This document shows, in pieces, positions 8,750-16,486 of a DNA stretch of 42,354 nucleotides. Numbering within the stretch: the stretch's first letter is position 1; each line of letters opens with the position of its first letter. Source of the stretch: Streptomyces sporangiiformans (lineage in GTDB: Bacteria; Actinomycetota; Actinomycetes; Streptomycetales; Streptomycetaceae); assembly GCF_005768555.2 (NCBI RefSeq), contig NZ_VCHX02000152.1, positions 1 to 42,354 on the forward strand. Reading direction: 5' to 3'. The position numbers and the translations under genes were made by a program. The notes beneath the pieces are model-generated. The model saw only the letters and a program-made list of their open reading frames with translations. It had not been told where the DNA came from and did not search any database.

Positions 8750-9546
8750 GCCGTGTGCCGCCTGCGGCGATTGCCGACGACCATGCCGGCCAGCACGAGC
8801 AGTACGGCGACGATGAACATGGCCGTACCGATGACATTGATCTGTACGGGAGTTCCGCGCTGTGCCGAACCCCAGACGAACATGGGAAAGGTGACGGTCG
8901 CGCCCGCGTTGAAATTGGTGATGATGAAATCGTCGAAGGACAGCGCGAAGGCGAGCAGCGCTCCCGCCGCGATTCCGGGGGCCGCGATGGGCAGGGTGAC
9001 CCTGAGGAAGGTCTGCAGCGGGCCCGCGTACAGGTCCTGCGCAGCCTGCTCCAGGCTGGGGTCCATCGACATGACGCGCGCTTTGACGGCCGTCACGACA
9101 AAACTGAGGCAGAACATGATGTGGGCGATCAGGATCGTCCAGAAGCCGAGTTGCACGCCCATGTTGAGGAAGAGCGTCAGCAGCGAGGCGGCCATCACGA
9201 CCTCGGGCATCGCCATCGGAAGGAAGATCAGCGAGTTGACCGCTCCCCGTGCGCGGAAGCGGTAGCGCACGAGCGCGAAGGCGATCAGCGTGCCGAGAAC
9301 TGTCGCGCCGAGCGTCGCCCAGGCCGCGATCCGCAGGCTCAGCGACAGCGAACCGCACAGGTCGGCGACCCCGCACGGATCGGTCCAGGCATCCGTGGAG
9401 AACCGCTGCCACTCGTAATTGAAGCGCCCCTTCGGATCGTTGAAGGAGAACACCGTGACGACGACGTTCGGAAGGAGCAGATAACCGAGGGTCAACAGGC
9501 CCGCGATCACGACGAGATGGCGCTTGAACCAGCGTACGAAGGTCAT
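8746..9546 (-). CDS. potC: Spermidine/putrescine ABC transporter permease, PotC-like
   Basis: This 266-residue inner-membrane permease has about six transmembrane helices and the coupling (EAA) loop near 'QAAQDLYAGPLQTFLRVTLP', which contacts the ATPase. 'FSFDDFIITNFNAG' is characteristic of PotC. It pairs with the PotB-like protein encoded immediately upstream; the two genes abut with no gap (PotB stop 9547–9549, PotC ATG 9544–9546). Its own stop overlaps the oxidoreductase start by 4 nt. Gene order and family support polyamine import, though related transporters can carry other cations. Confidence 0.9.
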   Translation of the reverse strand: MTFVRWFKRHLVVIAGLLTLGYLLLPNVVVTVFSFNDPKGRFNYEWQRFSTDAWTDPCGVADLCGSLSLSLRIAAWATLGATVLGTLIAFALVRYRFRARGAVNSLIFLPMAMPEVVMAASLLTLFLNMGVQLGFWTILIAHIMFCLSFVVTAVKARVMSMDPSLEQAAQDLYAGPLQTFLRVTLPIAAPGIAAGALLAFALSFDDFIITNFNAGATVTFPMFVWGSAQRGTPVQINVIGTAMFIVAVLLVLAGMVVGNRRRRHTA

Positions 9547-10482
9547 TTAGACCAGATCCTCCGTCCCGGACTTGCGGATGTAGAGCGTGACGATGAGGAG
9601 AATCGCGGCCATGAGGATGAACGAGAGGGCCGCGGCCGTCGGATAGTCGAGAGTCCGCAGGAACTGGGTCTGGATGACGTTTCCGACCATGCGGGTGTCC
9701 GTGGACCCGAGGAGGTCGGCGTTCACATAGTCACCGCTCGCCGGGATGAAGGTCAGCAGCGTGCCGGAGACGACACCCGGCATCGACAGCGGGAACGTCA
9801 CTTTGCGGAACGTCGTGAAGGGCTTTGCGTACAGATCGCCCGCCGCCTCGTGCAGCCGTCCGTCGATGCGCTCCAGCGAGGTGTAGAGCGGCAGGATCAT
9901 GAACGGCAGGAAGTTGTAGGTGAGACCGCAGACCACCGCGAGGGGCGTGGCCAGGACGCGGTCGCCGGCCGTGATGCCGAGCGTGCTGGTGACATCCAGC
10001 AGGTGCAGCGAGCCCAGGGCACCGACGACCGGGCCGCCGTCCGCGAGGATCGTCTTCCAGGCGAGCGTACGGATCAGGAAGCTGGTGAAGAACGGCGCGA
10101 TCACCAGGATCAGGATCAGATTGCGCCAGCGGCCCGCACGGAACGCGATCAGATACGCGAGCGGGTAGCCGAGCAGCAGGCACAGGGCCGTGGCCGTGCC
10201 GGCGTAGAGGACCGAGCGCATGAACTGCGGCCAGTACGCGGACAACGCGTCCCAGTAGGTCGCGAAGTGCCAGGTGACCTTGTAGCCCTCCTCCAGAGAT
10301 CCCGTCTGCACGGACGTGGAGGCCTGGTAGACCAGCGGCAGCGCGAAGAAGAGCAGCAGCCAGAGGATGCCGGGCAGGAGCAGCCAGTACGGAGTGAGGC
10401 GGCCTCTTCTGCGCGGAGGCTTCTCGTCGGTGGCTGCGGGGCCGGGCGCGAGAGGCGGTGGCGCCTCGGTGAGGGTCGTCAT
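9547..10482 (-). CDS. potB: Spermidine/putrescine ABC transporter permease, PotB-like
   Basis: The 311-residue permease begins with a short proline- and charge-rich cytoplasmic tail, then 'YWLLLPGILWLLLFFALP', the typical first PotB helix. The EAA loop is near 'HEAAGDLYAKPFTTFRKVTFP', and 'GDYVNADLLGS' is a PotB signature. The ATG at 10482 overlaps the PotA stop as ATGA, so translation is coupled. Longer readings upstream in the same frame only shadow the PotA gene. It forms the membrane channel with PotC. Confidence 0.9.
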   Translation of the reverse strand: MTTLTEAPPPLAPGPAATDEKPPRRRGRLTPYWLLLPGILWLLLFFALPLVYQASTSVQTGSLEEGYKVTWHFATYWDALSAYWPQFMRSVLYAGTATALCLLLGYPLAYLIAFRAGRWRNLILILVIAPFFTSFLIRTLAWKTILADGGPVVGALGSLHLLDVTSTLGITAGDRVLATPLAVVCGLTYNFLPFMILPLYTSLERIDGRLHEAAGDLYAKPFTTFRKVTFPLSMPGVVSGTLLTFIPASGDYVNADLLGSTDTRMVGNVIQTQFLRTLDYPTAAALSFILMAAILLIVTLYIRKSGTEDLV

Positions 10483-11660
10483 CGGACCGTCACCCCTGCT
10501 TCCGGCTCCGCCGTTTCCACGCCGGCGGAGCCCACCGTCCCGGCGAGCAGGGACTGGGCCGCGTCGAGACCGAACGTGTGCGCCGGACTCCAGTGCAGGA
10601 CGACCTCGGCGCCGGGGGCGAGCCGGGTGTCGCGGTCGATGTTCTGGGCGTAGACCTCGAACTCGGGGCAGACCGGGCTGTCGATGACGTACTGCGTGGA
10701 GACGCCGATGAAACTGGTGTCGGCGATCTTCCCGGTGATGCGGTTGCGTCCTTCGGGGATGTCGCCCGCGTCGTCGGCGTGCGTGAGGGTGATCTTCTCG
10801 GGGCGGACGCCCACGACGACCTTGCCGCCGGTCGTGGTGGGCGCGGAGCACCGCGCCTGGGGCAGGGTGAGCTTGCCGCCGCCCGCCGTGAGGACGATCT
10901 CGTCGCCGCTGTGGGTGTCGACCTCGGCCTCGATGAGGTTCGAGGTGCCGAGGAAGTTGGCGACGAACGTGGTCTGCGGGTTCTCGTAGAGATCGGCGGG
11001 CGAGCCGAGCTGCTCGACTCGGCCCGCGTTCATCACGGCGACCGTGTCGGCCATGGTCATGGCCTCCTCCTGGTCGTGCGTGACATGGATGAAGGTGATG
11101 CCCACCTCGGTCTGGATGCGCTTGAGTTCGAGCTGCATCTGGCGGCGCAGCTTGAGGTCGAGGGCGCCGAGCGGCTCGTCGAGGAGCAGCACCTTGGGGT
11201 GGTTGATCAGCGCGCGGGCGACGGCGACACGCTGTTGCTGGCCGCCCGAGAGCTGGTGTGGCTTCTTGCGGGCCTGTTCACCGAGTTGGACGAGGTCGAG
11301 CATCTCCTCGACCTGCTTCTTCACCGACTTGATGCCACGCCGGCGCAGTCCGAAAGCGACGTTCTCGAAGATGTCGAGGTGCGGGAAGAGGGCGTACGAC
11401 TGGAAGACCGTGTTCACGGGCCGCTTGTAGGGCGGCAGGCGGGTGACGTCCTGGTCGCCCAGGGACACGGTCCCCGATGTGGGCTCCTCCAGGCCCGCGA
11501 TCATCCGCAGGGTGGTGGTCTTGCCGCATCCCGACGCACCGAGCAGGGCGAAGAACGATCCCTGGGGCACGGTCAGGTCGAGCGGCTCGACGGCGGTGAA
11601 GGAGCCGTACGTCTTGCTGATCCCGGAGAGGCGGACGTCGCCGCCGCGGTCTTTCGTCAT
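10479..11660 (-). CDS. potA: Spermidine/putrescine ABC transporter ATP-binding protein, PotA-like
   Basis: This 393-residue ATPase has an intact Walker A ('GASGCGKTTTL'), Q-loop ('VFQSYALFPH'), signature ('LSGGQQQRVAVARAL'), Walker B ('VLLLDEPLGALD') and switch histidine ('THDQEEA'). A C-terminal OB-fold (TOBE) regulatory domain includes 'VVGVRPEKITL'. These features place it in the spermidine/putrescine branch of importers. ATG 11660 begins 'MTKDRGGDVRLSGISKTYG'; everything upstream in frame is shadow of the intergenic region and PotD. A stem-loop separates it from potD, which may lower its expression relative to the binding protein. Confidence 0.9.
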   Translation of the reverse strand: MTKDRGGDVRLSGISKTYGSFTAVEPLDLTVPQGSFFALLGASGCGKTTTLRMIAGLEEPTSGTVSLGDQDVTRLPPYKRPVNTVFQSYALFPHLDIFENVAFGLRRRGIKSVKKQVEEMLDLVQLGEQARKKPHQLSGGQQQRVAVARALINHPKVLLLDEPLGALDLKLRRQMQLELKRIQTEVGITFIHVTHDQEEAMTMADTVAVMNAGRVEQLGSPADLYENPQTTFVANFLGTSNLIEAEVDTHSGDEIVLTAGGGKLTLPQARCSAPTTTGGKVVVGVRPEKITLTHADDAGDIPEGRNRITGKIADTSFIGVSTQYVIDSPVCPEFEVYAQNIDRDTRLAPGAEVVLHWSPAHTFGLDAAQSLLAGTVGSAGVETAEPEAGVTVR

Positions 11661-11786
11661 GGTGTCGTCCTGGATGTCGGGGAGGGCTTCGTGGCCGGCC
11701 CGGGGGCGAGCCGCGGATACTGCGGCGGTCGGGCGTTGCGGGCGGCGGGGCCGGTGCATGCCGCTGGGGTCCTGCGGGCCGTCTCG

Positions 11787-11829
11787 GGCGGGCGCCCGGG
11801 CGGCTCGAACACCCGAAAGCGCGCCCGCC
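11787..11829 (-). terminator. Intergenic stem-loop between potD and potA
   Basis: GGCGGGCGC (11787–11795) pairs with GCGCCCGCC (11821–11829) across a 25-nt loop, just past the PotD stop codon. In importer operons such structures often stabilise the binding-protein message or partly terminate transcription. There is no T-run, as is usual in Streptomyces. Confidence 0.45.
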
Positions 11830-11836
11830 GGAGGCG

Positions 11837-13081
11837 TTACGCCCCGGTCAGCTTGGCGAACTTCTCTTCGTAGGCCGTCTCTTCCTTCTGGCTCAGGGAG
11901 CGGAAGGCGTGCGACTTGGCGGCCATGGCCGCGTCGGGAATGATCAGCGGGTTGTTCGCCGCGTCGGGGTCGATCCTCGCGAGCTCGGCCTTCACACCGT
12001 CCACGGGGCACACGTAGTTGATGTACGCGGCGAGTTCGGCGGCCTGCCGCGGCTCGTAGTAGTAGTCGATGAGCCGTTCCGCGTTGGTCTTGTGGCGCGC
12101 CTTGTTGGGGACCAGAAGGTTGTCGGTGGACGTCAGGTACCCGCTGTCCGGGATGACGAAGTCGACTTCGGGGGTGTCCGCCTTGAGCTGGACGACGTCT
12201 CCGGCCCATGCGATGCAGGCCGCGAGGTCTCCCTTGCTGAGGTCGGACGTGTAGTCGTTGCCGGTGAAGCGGCGGATCTGGCTGTTGTCGACGGCCTTCT
12301 GGAGGCGGGCGATCGCCGCGTCGTAGTCGTCGTCGGTGAACTTCGCCGGATCCTTGTCCATGTCCAGCAGCGTCATACCGATGCTGTCGCGCATCTCCGA
12401 CAGGAAGCCGACGCGCCCCTTGAGCCTGGGGTTGTCGAGCATGTCGGAGACGGACTTCACCTCCTCGCCGTCCAGCGCCTTCTTGTTGTACGCGATGACC
12501 GTGGAGATGCCGGTCCAGGGGTAGGAGTACGCGCGTCCCGGATCCCAGTCGGGGGTGCGGAACTGCTGGGACAGGTTGGCGTACGCGTGCGGCAGGTTGG
12601 ACGGGTCCAGTTTCTGGACCCATCCGAAGCGGATCAGCCGGGCGGCCAGCCAGTCGGTGACGCAGATGAGGTCGCGCCCCGTGTCCTGGCCCGCCGCGAG
12701 CTGCGGCTTGATCTTCCCGAAGAACTCGACGTTGTCGTTGATGTCCTCGGTGTACTTGACCTTGATGCCGGTGCGCCTGGTGAACGCGTCGAGCGTGGGG
12801 TGGTGCTTCTCGCTCTCGTCGACGTCCATGTACTCGGTCCAGTTGGAGAAGTTGAGTCGCTTCTCCGCGGCCGAGTGGTCCTCGGACGAGACGCCGGCGG
12901 TGTTCTTCGCCGCGGGGATCCCGCAGGCGCTCAAGCTCCCGATCCCGCCGAGGGCGAACGCGCCGCCGGTGGCCGCGCGCAGCACGGACCGGCGGGTGAG
13001 TGAGGCCCTGCCGCTCCCGAAGCCGCGCCGCAACGCGGCGAGTCGGGCCGGGGCCAGGCGATCGGGCTCGTACTGCTCCAT
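11837..13081 (-). CDS. potD: Polyamine ABC transporter substrate-binding lipoprotein, PotD-like
   Basis: The 414-residue protein carries a twin-arginine signal (R30–R31, 'LTRRSVLRAATGG') that ends in a lipobox L50-S-A-C53, so it is a Tat-exported, lipid-anchored binding protein. The mature part starts 'LNFSNWTEYMD', matching the beginning of PotD/PotF ('NWxxYxxxD'), and contains 'ICVTDWLAARL' and 'DNLLVPNKARHKTNAERLIDYY', also typical. It captures putrescine, spermidine or a related polyamine for PotABC. ATG 13081 lies 61 nt after the dehydrogenase stop. Use of the Tat route is common for Streptomyces lipoproteins. Confidence 0.9.
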   Translation of the reverse strand: MEQYEPDRLAPARLAALRRGFGSGRASLTRRSVLRAATGGAFALGGIGSLSACGIPAAKNTAGVSSEDHSAAEKRLNFSNWTEYMDVDESEKHHPTLDAFTRRTGIKVKYTEDINDNVEFFGKIKPQLAAGQDTGRDLICVTDWLAARLIRFGWVQKLDPSNLPHAYANLSQQFRTPDWDPGRAYSYPWTGISTVIAYNKKALDGEEVKSVSDMLDNPRLKGRVGFLSEMRDSIGMTLLDMDKDPAKFTDDDYDAAIARLQKAVDNSQIRRFTGNDYTSDLSKGDLAACIAWAGDVVQLKADTPEVDFVIPDSGYLTSTDNLLVPNKARHKTNAERLIDYYYEPRQAAELAAYINYVCPVDGVKAELARIDPDAANNPLIIPDAAMAAKSHAFRSLSQKEETAYEEKFAKLTGA

Positions 13082-13142
13082 GCTCGTGGTGCCCTTTCCG
13101 GAGGGTGAGCGGCCGCGGGTGGGACGGCCTGCCTGTGTGCTG

Positions 13143-14681
13143 CTATCGATCCCCGAAGACAGTGCGGTGCCAGTCCTTCGCGGCCACCGCGGTGTTGTCG
13201 AACATGACGTGCTTGATCTGGGTGTACTCCTCGAAGGAGTACACGGACATGTCCTTGCCGAAGCCGGACGCCCGGTGGCCGCCGTGCGGCATCTCGCTGA
13301 TGATCGGGATGTGGTCGTTGATCCACACGCAGCCCGCCCTGATCTCACGGGTGGCGCGGTTGGCTCGGTACACGTCACGGCTCCAGGCGGAGGCGGCGAG
13401 ACCGTAGGGCGTGTCGTTGGCGAGCCGGATGCCCTCGTCGTCGCTGTCGAAGGGCAGCACGACCAGGACAGGGCCGAAGATCTCGGACCGCACGATCTCG
13501 CTGTCCTGGGCGGCGTCGGCGATGAGCGTGGGCAGGTAGTACGCGCCGTCCTCGAGCCCCTGAGGGATCTCGCCGCCGGTGACCACGCGCGCGGAGGAAC
13601 GTGCCCGGTCGACGAAACCGGCGACGCGGTCGCGCTGGCCGTGCGAGATGAGCGGGCCGAGATCGGTGTCCGGCGCGAAGGGGTCGCCGAGCCGGACGGT
13701 CGACATGAGGTCGGCGGTCCGGGAGACGAACTCTTCGTAGAGGGGCCTTTGCACGTACGCGCGCGTGGCGGCCGTGCAGTCCTGGCCGGTGTTGATGAGC
13801 GCGCCCGCCACGGCGCCGTGCACGGCGGCGTCCAGGTCGGCGTCGTCGAAGACCACGAACGGGGCCTTGCCGCCGAGTTCGAGGTGGAGGCGCTTGACGG
13901 TGGAGGTGGCGACCTCGGCGACGCGCTTGCCGACGGCGGTGGAGCCGGTGAAGGACGTCATCGCCACGTCCGGGTGCGCGACCAGGTGCTCGCCGGCCTC
14001 CTTGCCGGTACCGGTGACGATGTTGAGGACGCCGTCGGGGATACCCGCGCGGGTGGCGGCCTCGGCGAAGAGCAGTGAGGTGAGCGGGGTGAGCTCGGCG
14101 GGCTTCAGAACGATGGTGTTGCCCGCGGCGATCGCCGGCAGGGCCTTCCAGGCGGCCATCTGGAGGGGGTAGTTCCAGGGCGCGATCGATCCGATGACAC
14201 CGATGGGTTCACGGCGTACGTACGAGGTGTGGTCGCCGGAGTACTCGCCCGCGGACTGTCCTTGGAGGTGCCGGGCCGCGCCCGCGAAGAAGGCGGTGTT
14301 GTCGACGGTGCCCGGGACGTCGAACTCCCGGCTCAGCTTGAGGGGCTTGCCGCACTGCAGGGACTCGGCGCGCGCGAACTCCTCGGCGCGGTCGGCGAGT
14401 ACGGCGGCGAAGCGGTGCAGGGCGTCCGAGCGCTCGCCCGGCGTCGCGGCCGACCAGCCGGGGAAGGCGTCCCGGGCGGCGGCGACGGCGGCGTCCACGT
14501 CGTCGGTCCCCGCCAGTTCGTAACGGAACACGCGCTCGCCGGTGGCGGGGTCGACCACCGAGTGGGTGTGGCCGGAGGTGCCCCTGGCCGGACGGCCATC
14601 GATGTACTGCGCGCCGGCCGCGAAGTGTTCCCGCACGTACTTTTGTGCCTGGGCACGCGTGCTGTGGCCCGGGTTGTCCAT
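13143..14681 (-). CDS. Aldehyde dehydrogenase, probably gamma-aminobutyraldehyde dehydrogenase
   Basis: This 512-residue NAD(P)-dependent ALDH has the full catalytic set: N170 ('APWNYP'), K193, general base E268 ('LHLELGGKAP') and nucleophile C302 ('GQDCTAATR'). Its sequence style (long 'MPHGGHRASGFGKDMS' C-terminus) is that of betaine aldehyde/aminobutyraldehyde dehydrogenases. It would oxidise 4-aminobutanal, made from putrescine, to GABA. ATG 14681 has a clear GGAGGAGAG site. It is the first gene of the minus-strand operon running through the Pot transporter and amine oxidase, so the operon couples uptake, oxidation and aldehyde clearance. The promoter region carries a strong inverted repeat. 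Confidence 0.88.
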   Translation of the reverse strand: MDNPGHSTRAQAQKYVREHFAAGAQYIDGRPARGTSGHTHSVVDPATGERVFRYELAGTDDVDAAVAAARDAFPGWSAATPGERSDALHRFAAVLADRAEEFARAESLQCGKPLKLSREFDVPGTVDNTAFFAGAARHLQGQSAGEYSGDHTSYVRREPIGVIGSIAPWNYPLQMAAWKALPAIAAGNTIVLKPAELTPLTSLLFAEAATRAGIPDGVLNIVTGTGKEAGEHLVAHPDVAMTSFTGSTAVGKRVAEVATSTVKRLHLELGGKAPFVVFDDADLDAAVHGAVAGALINTGQDCTAATRAYVQRPLYEEFVSRTADLMSTVRLGDPFAPDTDLGPLISHGQRDRVAGFVDRARSSARVVTGGEIPQGLEDGAYYLPTLIADAAQDSEIVRSEIFGPVLVVLPFDSDDEGIRLANDTPYGLAASAWSRDVYRANRATREIRAGCVWINDHIPIISEMPHGGHRASGFGKDMSVYSFEEYTQIKHVMFDNTAVAAKDWHRTVFGDR

Positions 14682-14782
14682 GTAGCTCTCCTCCGCCGCC
14701 GGCCGCGTTTCCCTGCGGGGCCTGCGTGGCTCCAGCTCGATTTGAGTGCCGATCCTGGCAGAGCAACCCCCGCCCAACAAGT

Positions 14783-14818
14783 GATTCCGTTGTTGCCTTT
14801 TGGTTACGCGACGGAATC
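14783..14818. promoter_or_regulatory. Candidate operator: GATTCCGT-N20-ACGGAATC
   Basis: Perfect 8-bp arms at 14783–14790 and 14811–14818 lie in the divergent spacer about 100 nt ahead of the polyamine operon. The arm plus neighbour, read on the minus strand as ACAACGGAAT, resembles ACAACGAATT upstream of the Lrp gene (24964–24973). An Lrp/AsnC or PucR site is plausible but untested. Confidence 0.45.
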
Positions 14819-14888
14819 TGTCGGCAAGGTGTCGAGTCCACCCGGAAAACCGCGACGGACTGTCAGTGGTGGGTGCCACACTCGCGGC

Positions 14889-15452
14889 ATGGGGAAGATC
14901 GAGTCGTGGGCGGCCCTGACCAGCGAAGTCCGGGCCGGGGGCAGGGTCGAGTACCTGCACTTCTGGGGGCACCGGCCGCGGCCGGACGGCCGGGTGGGCG
15001 CGAGCTGTCTGAGCCAGTGGTGGCCGTCGCCGTTCACGGTGGACGGGGTGGAGTACGGGACGGCGGAGCACTGGATGATGGCCGGCAAGGCCCGGCTGTT
15101 CCAGGACGCGGAGGCCGAGCGGCGGGTACTCGCCGCGGAGCATCCCGCCGAGGCCAAGAAGGCCGGGCGGCTGGTGCGCGGCTTCGACGAGTCCCTGTGG
15201 GAGCGCGAGCGGTTCGGCATCGTGGTCGAGGGGAGTGTGCACAAGTTCGCCGCCCATGCCGAGCTCCGGGCGTTTCTGCTCGGCACGGATGAGAGGGTCC
15301 TCGTCGAGGCCAGCCCCATGGACCGCGTGTGGGGCATCGGACTCGCCGCGGACGACGAGCGCGCCCACGATCCGGAGCGGTGGCGGGGGCCGAATCTGCT
15401 GGGCTTCGCGTTGATGGCGGCGCGGGAGCGGCTGGCGCTCAGCGTTCGGTGA
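14889..15452 (+). CDS. NADAR-family protein (YbiA-like)
   Basis: The 187-residue protein matches the NADAR (DUF1768) family: 'YLHFWGH' near the start, 'GVEYGTAEHWMMAGKARLF' in the middle, 'VWGIGLA' and 'GPNLLGFALMAAR' near the end. Family members are N-glycosidases that act on ADP-ribose-type or riboflavin-pathway intermediates, or remove nucleobase ADP-ribose. Here the substrate is unknown. ATG 14889 has no Shine–Dalgarno site but CACACT lies 6 nt before it, which fits a leaderless start. It is divergent from the polyamine operon. Its stop overlaps the convergent DUF4190 gene by 14 nt. Confidence 0.87.
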   Translation: MGKIESWAALTSEVRAGGRVEYLHFWGHRPRPDGRVGASCLSQWWPSPFTVDGVEYGTAEHWMMAGKARLFQDAEAERRVLAAEHPAEAKKAGRLVRGFDESLWERERFGIVVEGSVHKFAAHAELRAFLLGTDERVLVEASPMDRVWGIGLAADDERAHDPERWRGPNLLGFALMAARERLALSVR

Positions 15453-16335
15453 CGAGCGAGGTGCTGAAGCCGTCGTCGCCGGTGCCGGAGTCGCTGCTTC
15501 CGCTGTCCCCGAACAGGCCGGGGCCGACGATCACCAGCACGCCCACGGCCACGCCCAGCACGATGCCCACGGCTCCGCAGATGATCCCCGCCAGGGCCTG
15601 GCCGGGGTTGGTCGCCTCGCCCCGGCGTGCCTTGCCCCGGCCGACCGCGCCGAAGATCACCGCGAGGATGCCCACGACGATGGCCAGCGGCCAGAGGCAG
15701 AAGCCGACCGCCGCGATGATCCCGAGCACGAGCCCCGCCGTGCCCAGCCCGTTGCTCGGGGCCATGGGCATCCCGGGCCAGCCGTAGCCCGGGCCGGCTC
15801 CGGGGGCGGAGGGGTAGTAGGGCTGTCCCGGGTAGCCGTAGCCGTACGGCACCTGGCCGGGGCCGTCGGGAGAGATGGGAGGCGGGGGGACGGGCTCACC
15901 GCCGGCGCCCGGCGCCCCGAAGGGATTGCCGTGACCGGACGGATTCGGGGGCGTGCCGCCGGGAGCGGGGTAGCCGCCGCCGGGCTGGCCGCCGCCGGGT
16001 GGCGCGAACGGGTTGCCAGGGGCGGAGGCGGCGGGGGGTGCGACGGGGTTGGCCCACGGCTGAGGGCTCGGCGCGGACGGCGTGCCCGTACCCGACGGGT
16101 TCGGCACGTCCGCCCCCGGCAGCGACGTGACCGTCTGCTGGTCGTGCACCGAGGGCGGCCCCGGGGTGCCGCTCGGCACCGCGCCGGGCTTGTCCAGCGG
16201 AACCCGGGGACGGGGAGCCATGTCCTGCGGTTCTGGCGTCTCGGCTCCGGCCGTCGGCACGCTGCGCTCGGGCGGAGCCCACGGGTCCGGTTCGCCGTTC
16301 TCCGGCGCACCCGGCGTCTGCGCGTCGTCGGACAT
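15439..16335 (-). CDS. DUF4190 membrane protein with proline/glycine-rich N-terminus
   Basis: The 298-residue protein has a long cytoplasmic region rich in Pro, Gly and Asn with repeated 'GNPFxxPGxG'-type units. Two hydrophobic hairpin segments follow ('LGTAGLVLGIIAAVGF', 'AGIICGAVGIVLGVAVGVLV') flanking 'GRGKARRGEA', which is the DUF4190 signature. Function is unknown; such proteins are common small membrane factors in actinobacteria. I prefer ATG 16335, with GAGGGG upstream and a TAGCAT −10 near 16370, over ATG 16368. Base and repeat composition of the N-terminus is low complexity but in frame throughout. Confidence 0.8.
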   Translation of the reverse strand: MSDDAQTPGAPENGEPDPWAPPERSVPTAGAETPEPQDMAPRPRVPLDKPGAVPSGTPGPPSVHDQQTVTSLPGADVPNPSGTGTPSAPSPQPWANPVAPPAASAPGNPFAPPGGGQPGGGYPAPGGTPPNPSGHGNPFGAPGAGGEPVPPPPISPDGPGQVPYGYGYPGQPYYPSAPGAGPGYGWPGMPMAPSNGLGTAGLVLGIIAAVGFCLWPLAIVVGILAVIFGAVGRGKARRGEATNPGQALAGIICGAVGIVLGVAVGVLVIVGPGLFGDSGSSDSGTGDDGFSTSLVTER

Positions 16336-16486
16336 GCGCGGAGTCCCCTCTGTCGTACGTTCCGTCATGCTACGGCCCGAGCCCCACGCCCATGGGCCGC
16401 AGCCTACGATGATCCCGCACCACCGATCAGCCGATCACCCGCGCCCCGCCGGACACCGGCCGGGCGCCGTTCCCGGGGAGGAACCC

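Noticed and set aside
9416..9484. Possible TTA codons in the potC gene
   Set aside because: The two minus-strand TTA triplets in this region are out of frame with the gene, so no bldA dependence is implied.
8722..10653. 643-residue plus-strand open frame
   Set aside because: It is antisense to potC and potB, which have clear permease motifs and overlapping start/stop codons. Long antisense frames are normal in high-GC DNA.
12555..14078. 507-residue plus-strand open frame
   Set aside because: Antisense to potD and the aldehyde dehydrogenase, whose catalytic and signal motifs are intact.
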